Positions 44,219 through 54,905 of a stretch of 64,000 nt of DNA are shown here, one piece after another (position 1 is the stretch's first letter; every line of letters begins with the position of its first letter). A program made the position numbers and the translations under genes. Source of the stretch: Hysterium pulicare CBS 123377 (lineage: Eukaryota; Ascomycota; Dothideomycetes; Hysteriales; Hysteriaceae); NCBI GenBank assembly GCA_000467715.1, contig AJFK01000658.1, forward strand, positions 62,001-126,000, written 5' to 3'. The notes below the pieces were generated by a model. It ran no database searches and was not told the origin of the DNA. It saw only the letters and a list, made by a program, of their open reading frames with translations.

Positions 44219-46241
44219 ATGGCTCCAAACAGATTCAAAAGGGCACAATATCACAGAAAAGGATTGGGAAACTCAAAAGGCCGCGATGGAGTCGTTCTAT
44301 ATGGATCAAGATAGAACATTAAAGGAGCTAATGGGGGCCATGGTCGATAAAGGGTTTCATGCAACGTAAGACTCTCGCCCAAAAGCCAGCAAGCTTTCAC
44401 TGAGTTTTGGGAGAACGAATCAATACAGGTCTCACTTCATACAATGGGGTTGGTCCAAGAAGGAACGTAGGGAGGATTTGGAAGCCCTCTTAGTTTCCAT
44501 CGAAAAACGAAAGCAAGCAGGGAAAAGCAGCGACGTCTTCAAGTGGGGTGAACCAGTGTCGGAAAGGGACCAAAAAAAGATCTATCGTCAAACTCCGCCT
44601 TGTCTACGAATGGTATCCCAAGGTATGTTAGAGGACAGTGTGGACTCTCACGCGAAAACGTCCTAACCTTCTTCAAGCTTTTGATGAGCAGCTTCCCGAT
44701 GGCTATGTAATCCGCACCCCCGTATCTACTGGTCAACCAGCATTTGTACCGACTGATCTTCCCTTCTTGGAGTTAGAAGCCCATATCCGTAGGGCATTAC
44801 AGTGGTCTCGAGCGCCAATTGCCCCATGGCCAACCTGGCCTGTTCGCGGTATCGACCTGAGCGCTACGATGCAGCTGCCTTTCCTCGATAGGCAAACTAC
44901 CAAGCCCCCCAAAGTTGTTGGCGATAGAGTAGCGAAAGAGAACAACACCAGCCTATGGAGAGGTGACGGAAATAGTGGCACAATCGAATCGCTAGCGTTC
45001 GAGCTGTGCCTCTCATCAGTCTGCGGAATCATAGACTTCTCTAATCCAGTAATTTCGATTCTTTTCTCGAAGTCGTGCAATTTGCACTAAATAGTACTAC
45101 CATTCATATCTCCGCCATTATTAGCGCTGCGCCAGAACACTCGGCTAAGGCCATAGCTCAGAAGCTGTTTCATGCTGCAGTCGAGATGGGAATTGCAAGA
45201 ATCGTCGAATATCTCTTGCACGACAAACCTGCCAAGATATGTGCGGATGAGCAGGTTTGCCACTGTATTTGAGCTAGCATGTCTGTTACGACATAAAGGA
45301 GTCATCAAGGTGCTGTTAGCGCACGGGGTCGACATGCTGAAAACTTATTGTTAGGTCGGGAAATGGAGTTGGTCAAAAAGTTGTATTCGGGTAGTTGAGT
45401 AGTTGTAATACAAAGAGTAGAAAAGGTACAGAGGGGCAGGTGGTTTATATACGCCTGCCAAGCAATGAAGTGACTAATCCGCCACGTGACTATCTCACGT
45501 GACCATACTGCATGCGTCAGGGTTGATTCGCAGTTGTTTAGAGGCTGGAGCCATCATCAATATGGAATTCTCACCCTTACAAGCAGCTGCGATCAATGGA
45601 GACATTAAGACTGCCCAACTCCTCCTTGACATGGGAGCGGATCCATCCGACTCGAACGCCCTTCTCAAAGCATATTCCACTAACACCCAACTTTTCGAAC
45701 TACTCTTGAGAAAATTCCGAGAACGATATCCAAGAAGTCAAAGATCATGTGGCTACGCTGTTCTTAAGATAGCTATTGATTCAAGAGACTTGGATCTTCT
45801 CGAGCAACTGCTGAACTGCGGTATAAATGCCCATATTGGATTGGAAGCCTTGAGATGACTCATCTTCTTCACAATGCTAATGCGGATATCAATTCCGTTC
45901 CACACAGAAGTGGTGGAGGCACCGCACTTCAACTGGCAGCAATTGGAGGTTTTGCGAACATCGTATGCTACTTGCTCAAATTCGGCGCCAAAGTAAACGC
46001 GCCAGCGGCCGTTCTGCATGGGAGAACGGCTTTAGAAGGGACAGCGGAGCATGGTCGACTTGATACGGTGAAAATTCTCCTGGAAGCCGGAGCAGGCCTT
46101 GAAGGAGAAGATCGCAAGCAAATATCCCGAGCAATCGAGTTGGCCAAAGGAAATGGCCACTATGCTGTTATTGACTTCATTCAATCACACCTGGACGAGC
46201 AAGAAGCAATGAGCTTAGTGGATTTCACTAACTGTGCGTGA
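44219..46241 (+). pseudogene. Clr5-domain ankyrin-repeat protein gene, broken
   Basis: Begins ATGGCTCCAAAC at 44219, but the Clr5 domain ITEKDWETQKAAMESFYMDQ, followed by LKELMGAMVDKGFHAT, is in a frame one base away. An intron (GTAAGA...TACAG) joins it to SHFIQWGWSKKERRED, and a second (44624 to about 44676, CTAACC branch) to AFDEQLPDGYVIRTPV. Ankyrin repeats follow in scattered frames: EMGIARIVEYLLHDKPAKI, then ELACLLRHKGVIKVLLAHGV, then after an insertion FSPLQAAAINGDIKTAQLLL, and at 45855-46241 GGTALQLAAIGGFANIVCYL and GRTALEGTAEHGRLDTVKIL. At least three frame changes or stops and one insertion mark it as a pseudogene. The architecture is a known expanded class in Pezizomycotina whose role is unknown. 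Confidence 0.75.
45347..45505. repeat. Non-coding insert inside the ankyrin gene, possible mobile-element scar
   Basis: About 150 bp without ankyrin-like sequence in any frame separate two ankyrin pieces. It starts near TGTTAGGTCGGG, has a TATATA box-like stretch (GTTTATATACGCC) and carries two CACGTGAC motifs 14 bp apart close to its right end. The composition resembles a short solo terminal repeat or miniature element. I could not find a convincing target-site duplication, so the identity and exact ends are uncertain. Confidence 0.3.
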
Positions 46242-46761
46242 AATTTGTGGTTAGTATGGTTGCCAATAGGTTGTTCTGGAGGTATCTGATGTTCACTCCT
46301 GTTTAGTCCCTTTTGTATATAAGATTTGGTGGAAAGTGGTGACCATAGTGATGACTGGGGTAGATGTATGTGTGGCGTGCTGGTTCTGATAGAAAATTGC
46401 AGGCAGGTTAATGTAATGGCGTAATGCGTTGCCCCTTTGTCGCTTCAAAATTGTGTGAAAATACTCGTAGTTGATGGGAAGAGGATCATTGGTTGATGAA
46501 CATTTTATCCTTGTCCCACACCGAGCTAATGATGAAGCCCTGCGAAGCAAACTTCGGAAGTGAAAGAGTAATAGGGACTCCACCAGTCAAGTTAAAATCC
46601 ATATGGTTTTCGAAACCGAAAGAAGAAGATAATATGTACTCGAAATAATATATACAAAACATTCAAACCAACTTTCAAAACCTCCCATTTTCTTTTCCCC
46701 ACCCCATCCCTCTACCTATCACACTTCATTCCACCTTCTCTCTCCTCTCCCCACCCCCATT
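46242..46761. other. Gap between the ankyrin relic and GH45
   Basis: No gene seen. The last 100 bases are C/T-rich (46680-46750) and AT-rich before that. Holds the 3' end of the minus-strand endoglucanase gene. Confidence 0.5.
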
Positions 46762-47464
46762 CTACGCAGCACACTGACACTCCTTATAATCCGTCACCGC
46801 CGCCGCCGGACAACTCACCTCCTCAAAATCAACAACAACATTATCCCCAAACACTTCATCCGTCGCCATAATATCGAAATGATACTCGTACCCATAGTCA
46901 TTCTCGCCTCCAACCGCCGGACACCACTGCGCGTTTCCGTTGTTCGGGCAGAGGTTGGTGACCATGACGGTGATGGACTGGCCCGAGACGCCGCCCGTGC
47001 CGCACGTCGAGCAGGGGGATTTGCCGGTCGAAATGAGTTTGTAACATTTGCCGCAGCCGGAGCCGCACCAGGAGCTGTTGGAGGGGTCGAAGAGGGCTTG
47101 GGAACCGGCGGCTGTGTAGACGCCTGTAGCTATGCCGGCCTGGTGGAGGCGTTAGTGGTGTGGATCTTTCAGAAGGGGTTTGGGGGTGGTGGTTATATTG
47201 AGGAGGGCAATAGCGAGATGCCGAGGGAGGTAGACAGGTAAGATAGAAAGGGTAGATATACCTGCCAAGAGAACATAGAGTCTCCACTTGCGACACCGCA
47301 TCCACAGGCGCCCTTTTGTCCATCGTAGTAACGCTGTATGATCGAATTAGTACTCAGTCCGAACTCCACTGTTATAGTTAAGAACATACAGTAGTCGTAG
47401 CTTGTAAAGCAGAGACAGGAGCAAGAGCAGCAGCAGCGAGAGCAAAGAAGTTGAACGTCTTCAT
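46762..47464 (-). CDS. GH45 endoglucanase without cellulose-binding module
   Basis: Secreted endo-beta-1,4-glucanase that cuts cellulose or soluble beta-glucans with inversion. Three exons on minus, 47464-47390, 47333-47262 and 47139-46762, give 174 aa. Signal peptide MKTFNFFALAAAALAPVSA. The mature protein closely follows Trichoderma reesei Cel45A: RYYDGQKGACGCG with probable general base D29, VYTAAGSQALFDP, CGSGCGKCYKLISTGKSPC, VMVTNLCPNNGNAQWCP and YHFDIM with probable general acid D138. The Cys-rich fold appears complete, with 14 cysteines in the mature chain. The chain stops after CQCAA, so the linker and CBM1 of the Trichoderma enzyme are missing. Splices fall between TTT|RYYD and WQ|AGIA without phase trouble. 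It stands alone, not next to other cellulases. Confidence 0.94.
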
Positions 47465-48690
47465 TTTGATAGAGAAATGGAAGAGACGAGAGCCGTTCAA
47501 ACTTCAGAAATGTTCAAGATAAGTGTGCTTGAAATAGAAGGACAGAGAGTAGGTAAAGACAAGCTTCCTAGCACCTCTGGCCATCTTATATATTCTCCGC
47601 TGCATCAAGGATCATTTCCCCAAAACCCAGGAAATCTCCTCCTCCATTCCCGTTTCCCACAGCCTAGAAAACATCCTGCCGGCAGCCACTGGGTCCTGCG
47701 TATCGTGAAAAGAGTCCTGACCGAGTGCCACTAATCTCGTTTATCTCTAGAATGACGGAGACGGCTTCCCACTGAAACACATTGCCCGATCCATACATCA
47801 AAATGACGAAGTAGACTAACAAAATAGGGAGACGACGTTGGAAGCGATGGTGTACAGCGCAGCATAGCGCAGCATAACAGTAGACTAGAGTCAAGTACTC
47901 CCCGGGAATGAAAACCTATGAACCGGGTTTCTACAGGACCATGGCCCTATTGTGGCCAAAGTCTCGAAACATGCCTAGTCGTACAAGATAATGATTTGTG
48001 GATTTTAGCCGTTTAAATGAAACGCTAGATCGGGACGGTATTCGAGGATTAGGAGCCGACCTCGAAGTCTGCCAGCTGTTGGCGGTGGTGACGAATGCTA
48101 CTGAGCTATGATCCCGGTGGTTAATGCGAGCAGACTCTTTGATTCACATTCGAGTTGTGAAGGGGATGGAGAGTGCGGCATGTAGCACTCGTCAAGGTTT
48201 AGCAGGCGTGGGAGATGTCCTAGGTGTTACAGTGGAGATTATTAGAAACACTTCGGCTTAGAACAACGCTATTCCCTTTACGCGCTGGCATCAGTCGCGG
48301 GTCTCTCACACCCGCAAACTTCGCAACGACATCACCCCATCACTTCACGACAGTCACTTCATAAAACCCAGTCTTCGTATTCTAGAGGACTCCGTCCACT
48401 ATGATGATCAGAAGTACCAGTACATGAATAGGCCACTGCCCGTCTCACCATGGGCCAGACAACCAAAATTGACCACAGCGTCAGTCGACAACCACCGCCG
48501 GAGCCCAGGTATCCCCAGATCAGCCGCAGAGTCTTCTTAGCCGTACACGATGAAGACATATCGCTCTCCTCTCCTCCGCGTCGAATCCAGCACTCATACG
48601 TATCCATGCTCCGGCATTGTCAACAATACAGAAACGAACACGAGGGAGTCCAGAAAAGAGTAAAGAGAGGGTATGGGGGCGAGTCATTCA
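47465..48690. other. Non-coding interval
   Basis: About 1.2 kb with no supportable gene. The first few hundred bases are the GH45 promoter. A 10-bp direct repeat (AGCGCAGCAT twice in tandem) lies near 47855-47876. Nothing else recognised. Confidence 0.45.
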
Positions 48691-49483
48691 CTACTCGTCA
48701 CCGCCCTTCTTCTTCTTCTTGGATGGGGCGGCGGCACCTTCCTTCTTCTGATGCACGACGAAGCGGGTGTAGCTCTCCTCCTTGTCCCACTCGAAGCCAG
48801 CGAGGATGGGGTTCTCGAGCTCATCATCGGCCTGGCGGTGGCACCTGTTAGTACAGAAACTATGCTACGATATCGGGTTCTTGAAGGAAGGCAGAGGGGG
48901 GTTTTGGATTACAAGGATTGAGAGGGCGAAGATATGCTGCCAGTGACAGGGACAATGCAGTGATCAAAGACATACCTTCTTCTTGAATTGCTTGTAGATT
49001 GCGTCTAACGCATCCTTGATGGTCACGCCCTTGAGGTTCCGTGCAGTGACTTCCAGTCCCAGCGGGAAATGGAGGTCGATCTTCTTGAGCTTTGGAGTGC
49101 AGAGGGGCTTCTTCAGGACCTCCTTCTCATCCAATGTCGCGGGAGAGGTATTTATCTTCCTGTTGACGATTGGGTCAGCTCTGGATTTGGCTTTGAAGGG
49201 GAGGTGACGTCGATTGGGGATAGGAAGGGAGAGAGAGACACAAGACGACGTACCAGTTCAGTTTCTGCGTTTCCGGAGCAATCTTGATCTCCGTTCCTTC
49301 CTTTTCTGTTCGTACGGTCAGCTGCACGAAGCGTCGTGCCATGCATGGACGAGCTCACGTACCTAGGTCGTTGATGTTGTAGACGTCCGTCACCGAACTG
49401 CTCGTGCGCCGATGGGTCTTCTTCTGAGGCTGATCGTCGACAAGAGAGTCGACCTTGGTGAGTGGTGCTGGTTCGGCCGACAT
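48691..49483 (-). CDS. Small conserved fungal protein, function unknown
   Basis: Four exons on minus, 49483-49363, 49305-49254, 49159-48976 and 48831-48691, give 165 aa. The N-terminal 40 residues are polar and Ser/Thr-rich (KKTHRRTSSSVTDVYNINDL), probably a phosphorylated disordered region. A compact domain follows: TEIKIAPETQKLNWKINTSP, LKKPLCTPKLKKIDLHFPLG, VTIKDALDAIYKQFKKK, then ADDELENPILAGFEWDKEES and YTRFVVHQKKEG before a poly-Lys, acidic end. I recall this domain layout as conserved across Pezizomycotina and part of a fungal domain of unknown function. The last acceptor was placed at GCCAG rather than the TAACAG 13 bases upstream, because only that keeps phase and the conserved FKKKADDE junction. 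Start context GACATGTCG on the coding strand is fair. Confidence 0.85.
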
Positions 49484-50169
49484 GATGGCTGATGGCTGAT
49501 GGCGTGATTGAGGGGTTTCCAGCAGGGGAGGCAGTGACAGTGATGGAGCAAAGCTGATAGACGATTGAGTTGATGTGAGTGGAGGTGGATTGCGACGATG
49601 TCCAGGCACAGCTGTGGGAGTGTGGTGTGAGGTGTGAGGTGTGAGGTGGGAGGTGGGAGGTGGGAGGAAGGAGAGAAGCAGCGGGCTCAGCAGTAGATGA
49701 GGGGTCCGGATGGGCCAGGAGCTGGAGTCACTTGATCAACGCACCACACACCCACCTGCACACACCACCTGCACCTGCACCCACCACGGCGAGAGGAAGC
49801 CACCGAATCGGGGCAAGCGCACATACCACATCAGTGCCCTGACCATGCGTCCGGGGTAAAATGCGGGGTGAAGCTCCCTCATCGCCCCTGACAAGGCGAC
49901 GCGTACTGCCGTCCATCTCGGAGGCATCCTCACCATGTCGGAGCTGCATGGCTTGCGCTTTTCTCCACGCCGTGGACTGCATATCACTGTCAGACCACGC
50001 GGAGATGGTTCCTGTGGGCTCTGCAAAGTCACGCAAAGCTCCTGACATCGTTGCAAATTGCGTGTGGTCCAGGCGACACACCATTTCGCTGTGAACTGAT
50101 CCTGAACATACTGATCATATCATGTTCTTCCTGGACTACGTCGCTGCCCTCTCAACAAGTCCTCCTGGC
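49484..50169. other. Non-coding gap with simple-sequence tracts
   Basis: Promoter side of the gene at 49483 and 3' side of the aldo/keto reductase. Includes the G-rich heptamer repeat at 49624-49665 and a CAC-rich tract at 49736-49790. Two overlapping minus frames (49728-50084) are treated as chance. Confidence 0.5.
49624..49665 (+). repeat. Tandem heptamer repeat GGTGTGA / GGTGGGA
   Basis: Six perfect or near-perfect 7-bp units, three GGTGTGA then three GGTGGGA, followed by a degenerate GGAAGGA. The plus strand is G-rich with several GGG runs, so it could form a G-quadruplex. It lies about 140-180 bp upstream of the minus-strand start at 49483. Confidence 0.8.
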
Positions 50170-51399
50170 CTAGGTGTGGCCTTGGATAACCCTGGGTTGA
50201 TACAACTCCTCCAGATACTTCTCCTCCTCATCCGTCAAAGTCTTTCCCTTAACATCCAGCGCCTCATCCATCCTACCCACAGAGCTAAACCCAATGATGG
50301 GACTCGAGATGCGCTTGTTGATCCAAGCCAATGCGACCTGGCCCATCTTCCAGCCATGCTTCTTTGCAACCTCTTCCACGCGCTCAACGATCTTCTTGTC
50401 GTTCTCCCATTGCGACGCATTGAAATTCGGCCCCTCTCTCTCGCCCGCAGAACGAGTCGTGTTGCCATGTTCGGAAGCTGGGCGGGCCAGGTGGCCTCGG
50501 TAGAGAGGTGCCCACTATCGAATACCTCCGTCAGCATGACCACCTCTCGACGACGGAAATTGAAGACGGGGAGAGAACAGAAAAGAGTGGGAGAACTTAC
50601 AGGCACCAATCCCACACCAGTGGCATCACAAAACCGATTCATCTCCCTCTCTTCCTCCCGATACAACAGACTATAATGATTCTGCATGCTCACGAACTTA
50701 GTCCACCCATGTCTCTCTGCCACAAACTGCATCTGCGCAAACTCCGTCGCCCACATACTACTCGCCCCAATATACCTAACCTTCCCTCCCTTAACCAAAT
50801 CATGCAGAGCCTCCATCGTCTCCTCAATCGGTGTCGCACTATCAAACCGATGAATCTGCAACAGATCGAGATACTCTGTATCCAGGCGTTTCAGGCTCGC
50901 GTTGACTTGGTTGAAGATTGCGGCGCGGGACAACCCGCTTTGGTTGACGTAGTCTCTCAATTTGGGGATTTGGTCGCGGTAGAGCATCGTGCGGACGTCA
51001 GGTTCTTCTCCGACGGCTGCGAAGCATTTCGACATTATGATGAGCTTTTGGCGGGGGATGTCGTATTTCTTGATCGCTTTGCCAATGATTTCTTCGCTGA
51101 CGCCGTTGGAGTAGACATTGGCTGTGCGGAACGAGGCATTGCGTTAGCGGAAAGCTCTTCTGATGCCATATAAGGAAATGGATGAGAGAAACTCTACCTG
51201 TATCCCATGTATTGATGCCCTTGTCGTAAGCCGCCTTGAGCAATGGCAATGCCTCTTCCTCCTCAATCACCCACGGTTGCCATGCTTTGTGTCCAATGCT
51301 CATCGCCCCAAAAATCGGGACCGACACTTTTAAGCCACTCGTCCCAAGCCGCTTGTACTCAGCCTTCTGCTCCTTGATCAGGTCCTCAACACTGGGCAT
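50170..51399 (-). CDS. Aldo/keto reductase
   Basis: NADPH-dependent reductase of the AKR superfamily, closest to the aryl-alcohol dehydrogenase/oxidoreductase group common in filamentous fungi; substrate unknown. Three exons on minus, 51399-51198, 51121-50601 and 50514-50170, give 355 aa. The catalytic tetrad is complete: D66 and Y71 in [11 protein letters not shown]99 in LIIMSKCF and H158 in LLQIHRFD. The other family blocks are [49 protein letters not shown] across the second splice, and the cofactor-binding [16 protein letters not shown] near the C-terminus. Both introns (76 and 86 bp) keep phase and rebuild conserved motifs. No neighbouring biosynthetic genes, so a general detoxifying or housekeeping role is more likely than a cluster role. 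Confidence 0.94.
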
Positions 51400-52173
51400 G
51401 ATCGCGGTTCAATGGTTAGCTCGAGGGTGCTGCTCGTTGGTCGGATAGTGGGGTCAATCGAAGGTTGAAGTGCGCAGTATTCGTGGTAGGGAGGAGGGAA
51501 TGTGCGGACAGGAGGGATGCCTCCTTCCTTTATACGTTACTGGCGCCATTTTATGGTTGATACCTATGTGAAACCATCTTCTACCGAAGTCGGTAATGCT
51601 GCAGAAGGCCCTCTTGCGGGCTTTGCGGCGATAGCTTCTTAACATCAGTGCGGGGCAGCTTCTCGACATCGACGACGTCACTTCATTGGTGGAACGGGTA
51701 AATATTGACTTTGTGCTGCATCTCCCACCTGGTTTGATTTCTAATCAAACTCTCTACGTGGGGACTCTTGTAACTTAAGTGGAACATACACCACAGCAGA
51801 TTGCCCGAAGAAGCAAGCATCTAGGGGAATGCTGGGGTCGCGAAAGCAGAGATCGTCAGGATAACGCAGCAAACATAAGATCGCAAACAAGCTTTACCCA
51901 TCTGCCGGGTCGAATCATATGTGCTTTGAACTTCTGAGCTCCTTCCTACGACAACCGGGATAGATCATCGTGCATCACTCGGAAGTTACTTCCAGTGCTA
52001 CCAGTTTGCAATGAAAACCATGGAGGAAGGGCAAGATTGTGTGCTTGTGCCGATCATGGTATTGACCTATTCAACACTGTTTTGGAGCTATAACCCCGAA
52101 GGCGCCCGTTGGCATTCCGCAATGCAAAAAAGCTCAGATGCCCCTGAAAGAAACCCGCACCCTATGAACCCAC
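51400..52173. other. Non-coding gap
   Basis: Promoter side of the aldo/keto reductase and 3' side of RPL9. Frames such as 52011-52367 on plus are partly shadows of the RPL9 exons. No regulatory element identified. Confidence 0.5.
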
Positions 52174-53500
52174 TCAGTCTTCAAGAATGTTGCCTCGCTC
52201 CGACACGTAAAGACCGTCCAAGAACTTTCGAATATCCTTGTTTCGGACTCGGCATATTTGCTGGAGATCGGCGGCACTCTGGGATACGTCCTCAAGGCTC
52301 TGCAGTAGAAGTGGCGTTAAAACTGAACGACTATCTGGGGTTATGGGGTTTCTTACGTTGCCCGTAAGTTGCAGCTCGTCCTTCACATTCTTGGAGGCTT
52401 CGACGTTGACGCCTGGGCGCATTGTCACTCGTCGAACAATCTTCTCACTGGAATGAGTGTTAACAACCGTTTACTATCAGTCTAGGTAAGTGAAGCGTAC
52501 CCAATGAAGTTCCTGATCTCGACCTCGAAGCAATCGGTGTCCTTGTTCTTCTCAAGGTTGACGTTGATAGGAAAACTAAACACAACAGTCAGTATGCTGA
52601 GTAGTATAAGTTGTACACCTTGGCAAGTCCGGTCGCAGAATTGTCAACGCGGAAGCACTACACAAGCCATGAAGACATGCGTGGTCTGTATCTGTTTGCC
52701 CTGTGCTTCCATTGTTGTAATGACCCGCAAAACTAGAGTGGACTTCGACAGGGGTGTGTAGGAATCACAGCGATTGCGAGGAGAGGAGCAGGCGAACATA
52801 CTGAGCATAGACATAACGCATCCTGGATCATATAGTTAGCCTGAAGTCACCATGTAAGAAGTTAAGTGTGGCATACTTGTATTTGAATCCCTTCGTAACA
52901 CCAATGATCAAGTTGTTCTACTCTTAGTTAGTTGCCTGCAGCCGAGAGCAGCCAAACAACGTACAATGATCGTTCGGACGGTTCGGAGGGTAGCGACACT
53001 CTTTCGTGATCCATGGTGAAGCTCGATTTTAATGAGGTCCTTCTTGGGCTGTTCCAAATCCTTTAGTTACGACCGCGACAGGTATTCCAAGTTCCAAACG
53101 TACGTGAGTGAAGCTAACAGCCAGATGGCCGAGCGACTTGGACAGTTTGCCCTAGAGCATATGAGTATGGCTTGCATTCGTAAATCCGACGATGTCGCAC
53201 TCACACGAGGGCCTGGAATAAGTTAGCGACTGCAAGCAGTTTCAGCCAGACCATCCATTTCAAAACGCACCTTCAACTACTACATTCCTGGTCTTGATTG
53301 CGACCTTGACCCCCTCGGGGATATCAAGCAATTCCTCCGAATGTCTGTTTCGTTGTGGTCAGCGAGTGCCAATTCGAAGCGAATACATTTGTCGAAATAG
53401 TGGTAACGCAGGAAAAGGTTTGCGGCAGCCAGAGTTGTCGAGCGGGCTAATATTTGGGTATATATGATGGAAGTTCGGAATATGCGTACATGTATTTCAT
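52174..53500 (-). CDS. RPL9: 60S ribosomal protein uL6 (L9), ten exons
   Basis: Component of the large cytosolic ribosomal subunit. Ten exons on minus: 53500-53490, 53344-53271, 53212-53205, 53151-53104, 53060-52965, 52917-52877, 52822-52802, 52575-52501, 52447-52357 and 52299-52174. They give 196 aa with every phase closing. Order of motifs: [113 protein letters not shown] and [20 protein letters not shown]. The first exon has only 11 nt, the third 8 nt (encoding the end of GPR) and the seventh 21 nt. The fifth exon begins DLEQ, where other fungi vary. Nine introns in a 591-nt coding sequence is very dense, as is usual for ribosom-al genes with intron-borne regulation (inference). Confidence 0.95.
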
Positions 53501-53641
53501 CTTGAACGGGTTGCGGAGTGTCTCGGGTCGTTGTCGTCGAATTCGATAATTGTCGTAAGAGCTTTGTGTGGGCGGGAAGGGGAAAAACAATTTGTCCGTA
53601 CAGCGAAAACTACTAAGCTATTGTGGGACACTAGCTCGATT

Positions 53642-54905
53642 TTAACCACCCTTCCCTACCACCAGCATCACGATTTGCAACAGAAGAGGTATCTTTTCCA
53701 TTGGAAGCATTTGAATTCTCCCCATCCACGGCATCAATGGTCCGCCCTCGAGTGCAGCCGTTTCCACCTCCATCCGCGAAACCGAACATTCTGTTCCAGC
53801 CCAAATTCTGAGCATCGCATTTGCCTGTTCGCATGACCATCTTTTGAGAAACTCCGCTTGGTCCCTGAATTCGTTTGGAATCTCCTTCTCAGTTCTTTGG
53901 CATCTCCACCAAGCCCCAAATGAAAACTGCAGCGCAGAAATAAGGAGTAGAGGGCCAAGTGGCATGGGATCCATTAGTTGCTCTGCATACTGTACCGACA
54001 TAGCTACATAATCTGCTGCTGTCATGTCTTCTTCCGCCAACAAATTCGAGTTGAAAATGGTCGAGAAAGGGAATATAGCACATAAGGTTTGGCAAAGACC
54101 AAGTAGTATGATCCGGCAATAGCAATAGCGGCTCATATTCTCGAACACGTTGATCGAGTGGAATTGAATTGACTCGGGAATATGTTTTGTGAGAACTTCG
54201 CATCCCGTGGGCACCAATTCTGCGAATTGATGCAATGCACCCGAGATGAGGCTGTCCAAATTACTCAAGTAGAGTCTTTCTGCGAGTTGAAGGGCTTCTA
54301 GCCCAAGATCGATATTGGTTGGATCCTGTCGCAATTCGCGGACTAACCTCACTAACCGTGGCAGGCGAATAGTCTGCTGCATGATTGCCTACGAAGCAGT
54401 TTCGCAAAAGGGACACTCTAATGCGTATTCAGGTGGCGGAAAATAAAGCCATGCAGGGGAATCATAGGCAGAATCCGTTCCCCCGAGGAGACAATCTGCC
54501 AACTGAGAGGAAACTTATCAGTAGCCGCAGTATCTCTCAGTAAATGATAGAACGACTTACATCATGGGGCAAAGAAGAATAGAAAAGTGAACGGTTCATA
54601 TCATCCTCGCCTACCTCAGGGCCACGTGCAACTAATAGCTGGGTCAGACCGCGGCAGTGGGAATACCCAACGGTTCGTTCCCAGTCCCATGAATGACTGC
54701 TCATATTGTAAGCTCCTGCGTACTCTACTGCATAGCAAGCTTACCTCGAAGGCAAAAAGTAGTTTCACGGCAGCCAAAGTCTCACTAGATGGCCTGCATC
54801 GATCATCTCCTGTAAGTGCATGCCGCAAGCTTCTCAAAGCTTTGGAGTACTGCGCTCGAGCAGCTACTATATTCCTCTCGGACGTACGCGGAGAAGAGAG
54901 TCAAG
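53642..54905 (-). pseudogene. C-terminal remnant of a Zn2Cys6 transcription factor
   Basis: On minus, the pattern of the fungal-specific regulator domain is visible in order: ARAQYSKALRSLRHALTGDD, SETLAAVKLLFAFE, then GYSHCRGLTQLLVARGPEVG with the signature RGPE. A GTAAGT intron (about 54561-54503) leads to DSPAWLYFPPPEYALECPFC. In the same frame a TAG follows at about 54391, then the open piece 54382-53642 (RLVRLVRELRQDPTNIDLGL, ISALQFSFGAWWRCQRTEKE). The splice between the first two parts does not keep phase. No zinc cluster is found upstream, where an AT-rich region begins. I read it as a 5'-truncated, decayed regulator gene. The 246-codon piece alone could still be transcribed. Confidence 0.6.

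Noticed and set aside
45347-45505. Target-site duplication for the insert in the ankyrin gene
   Set aside because: Several possible end points were tried by eye and no matching 4-6 bp direct repeats were found.
49728-50084. Two overlapping minus frames of 106-118 codons
   Set aside because: Composition is driven by the CAC-rich simple sequence; no motif.
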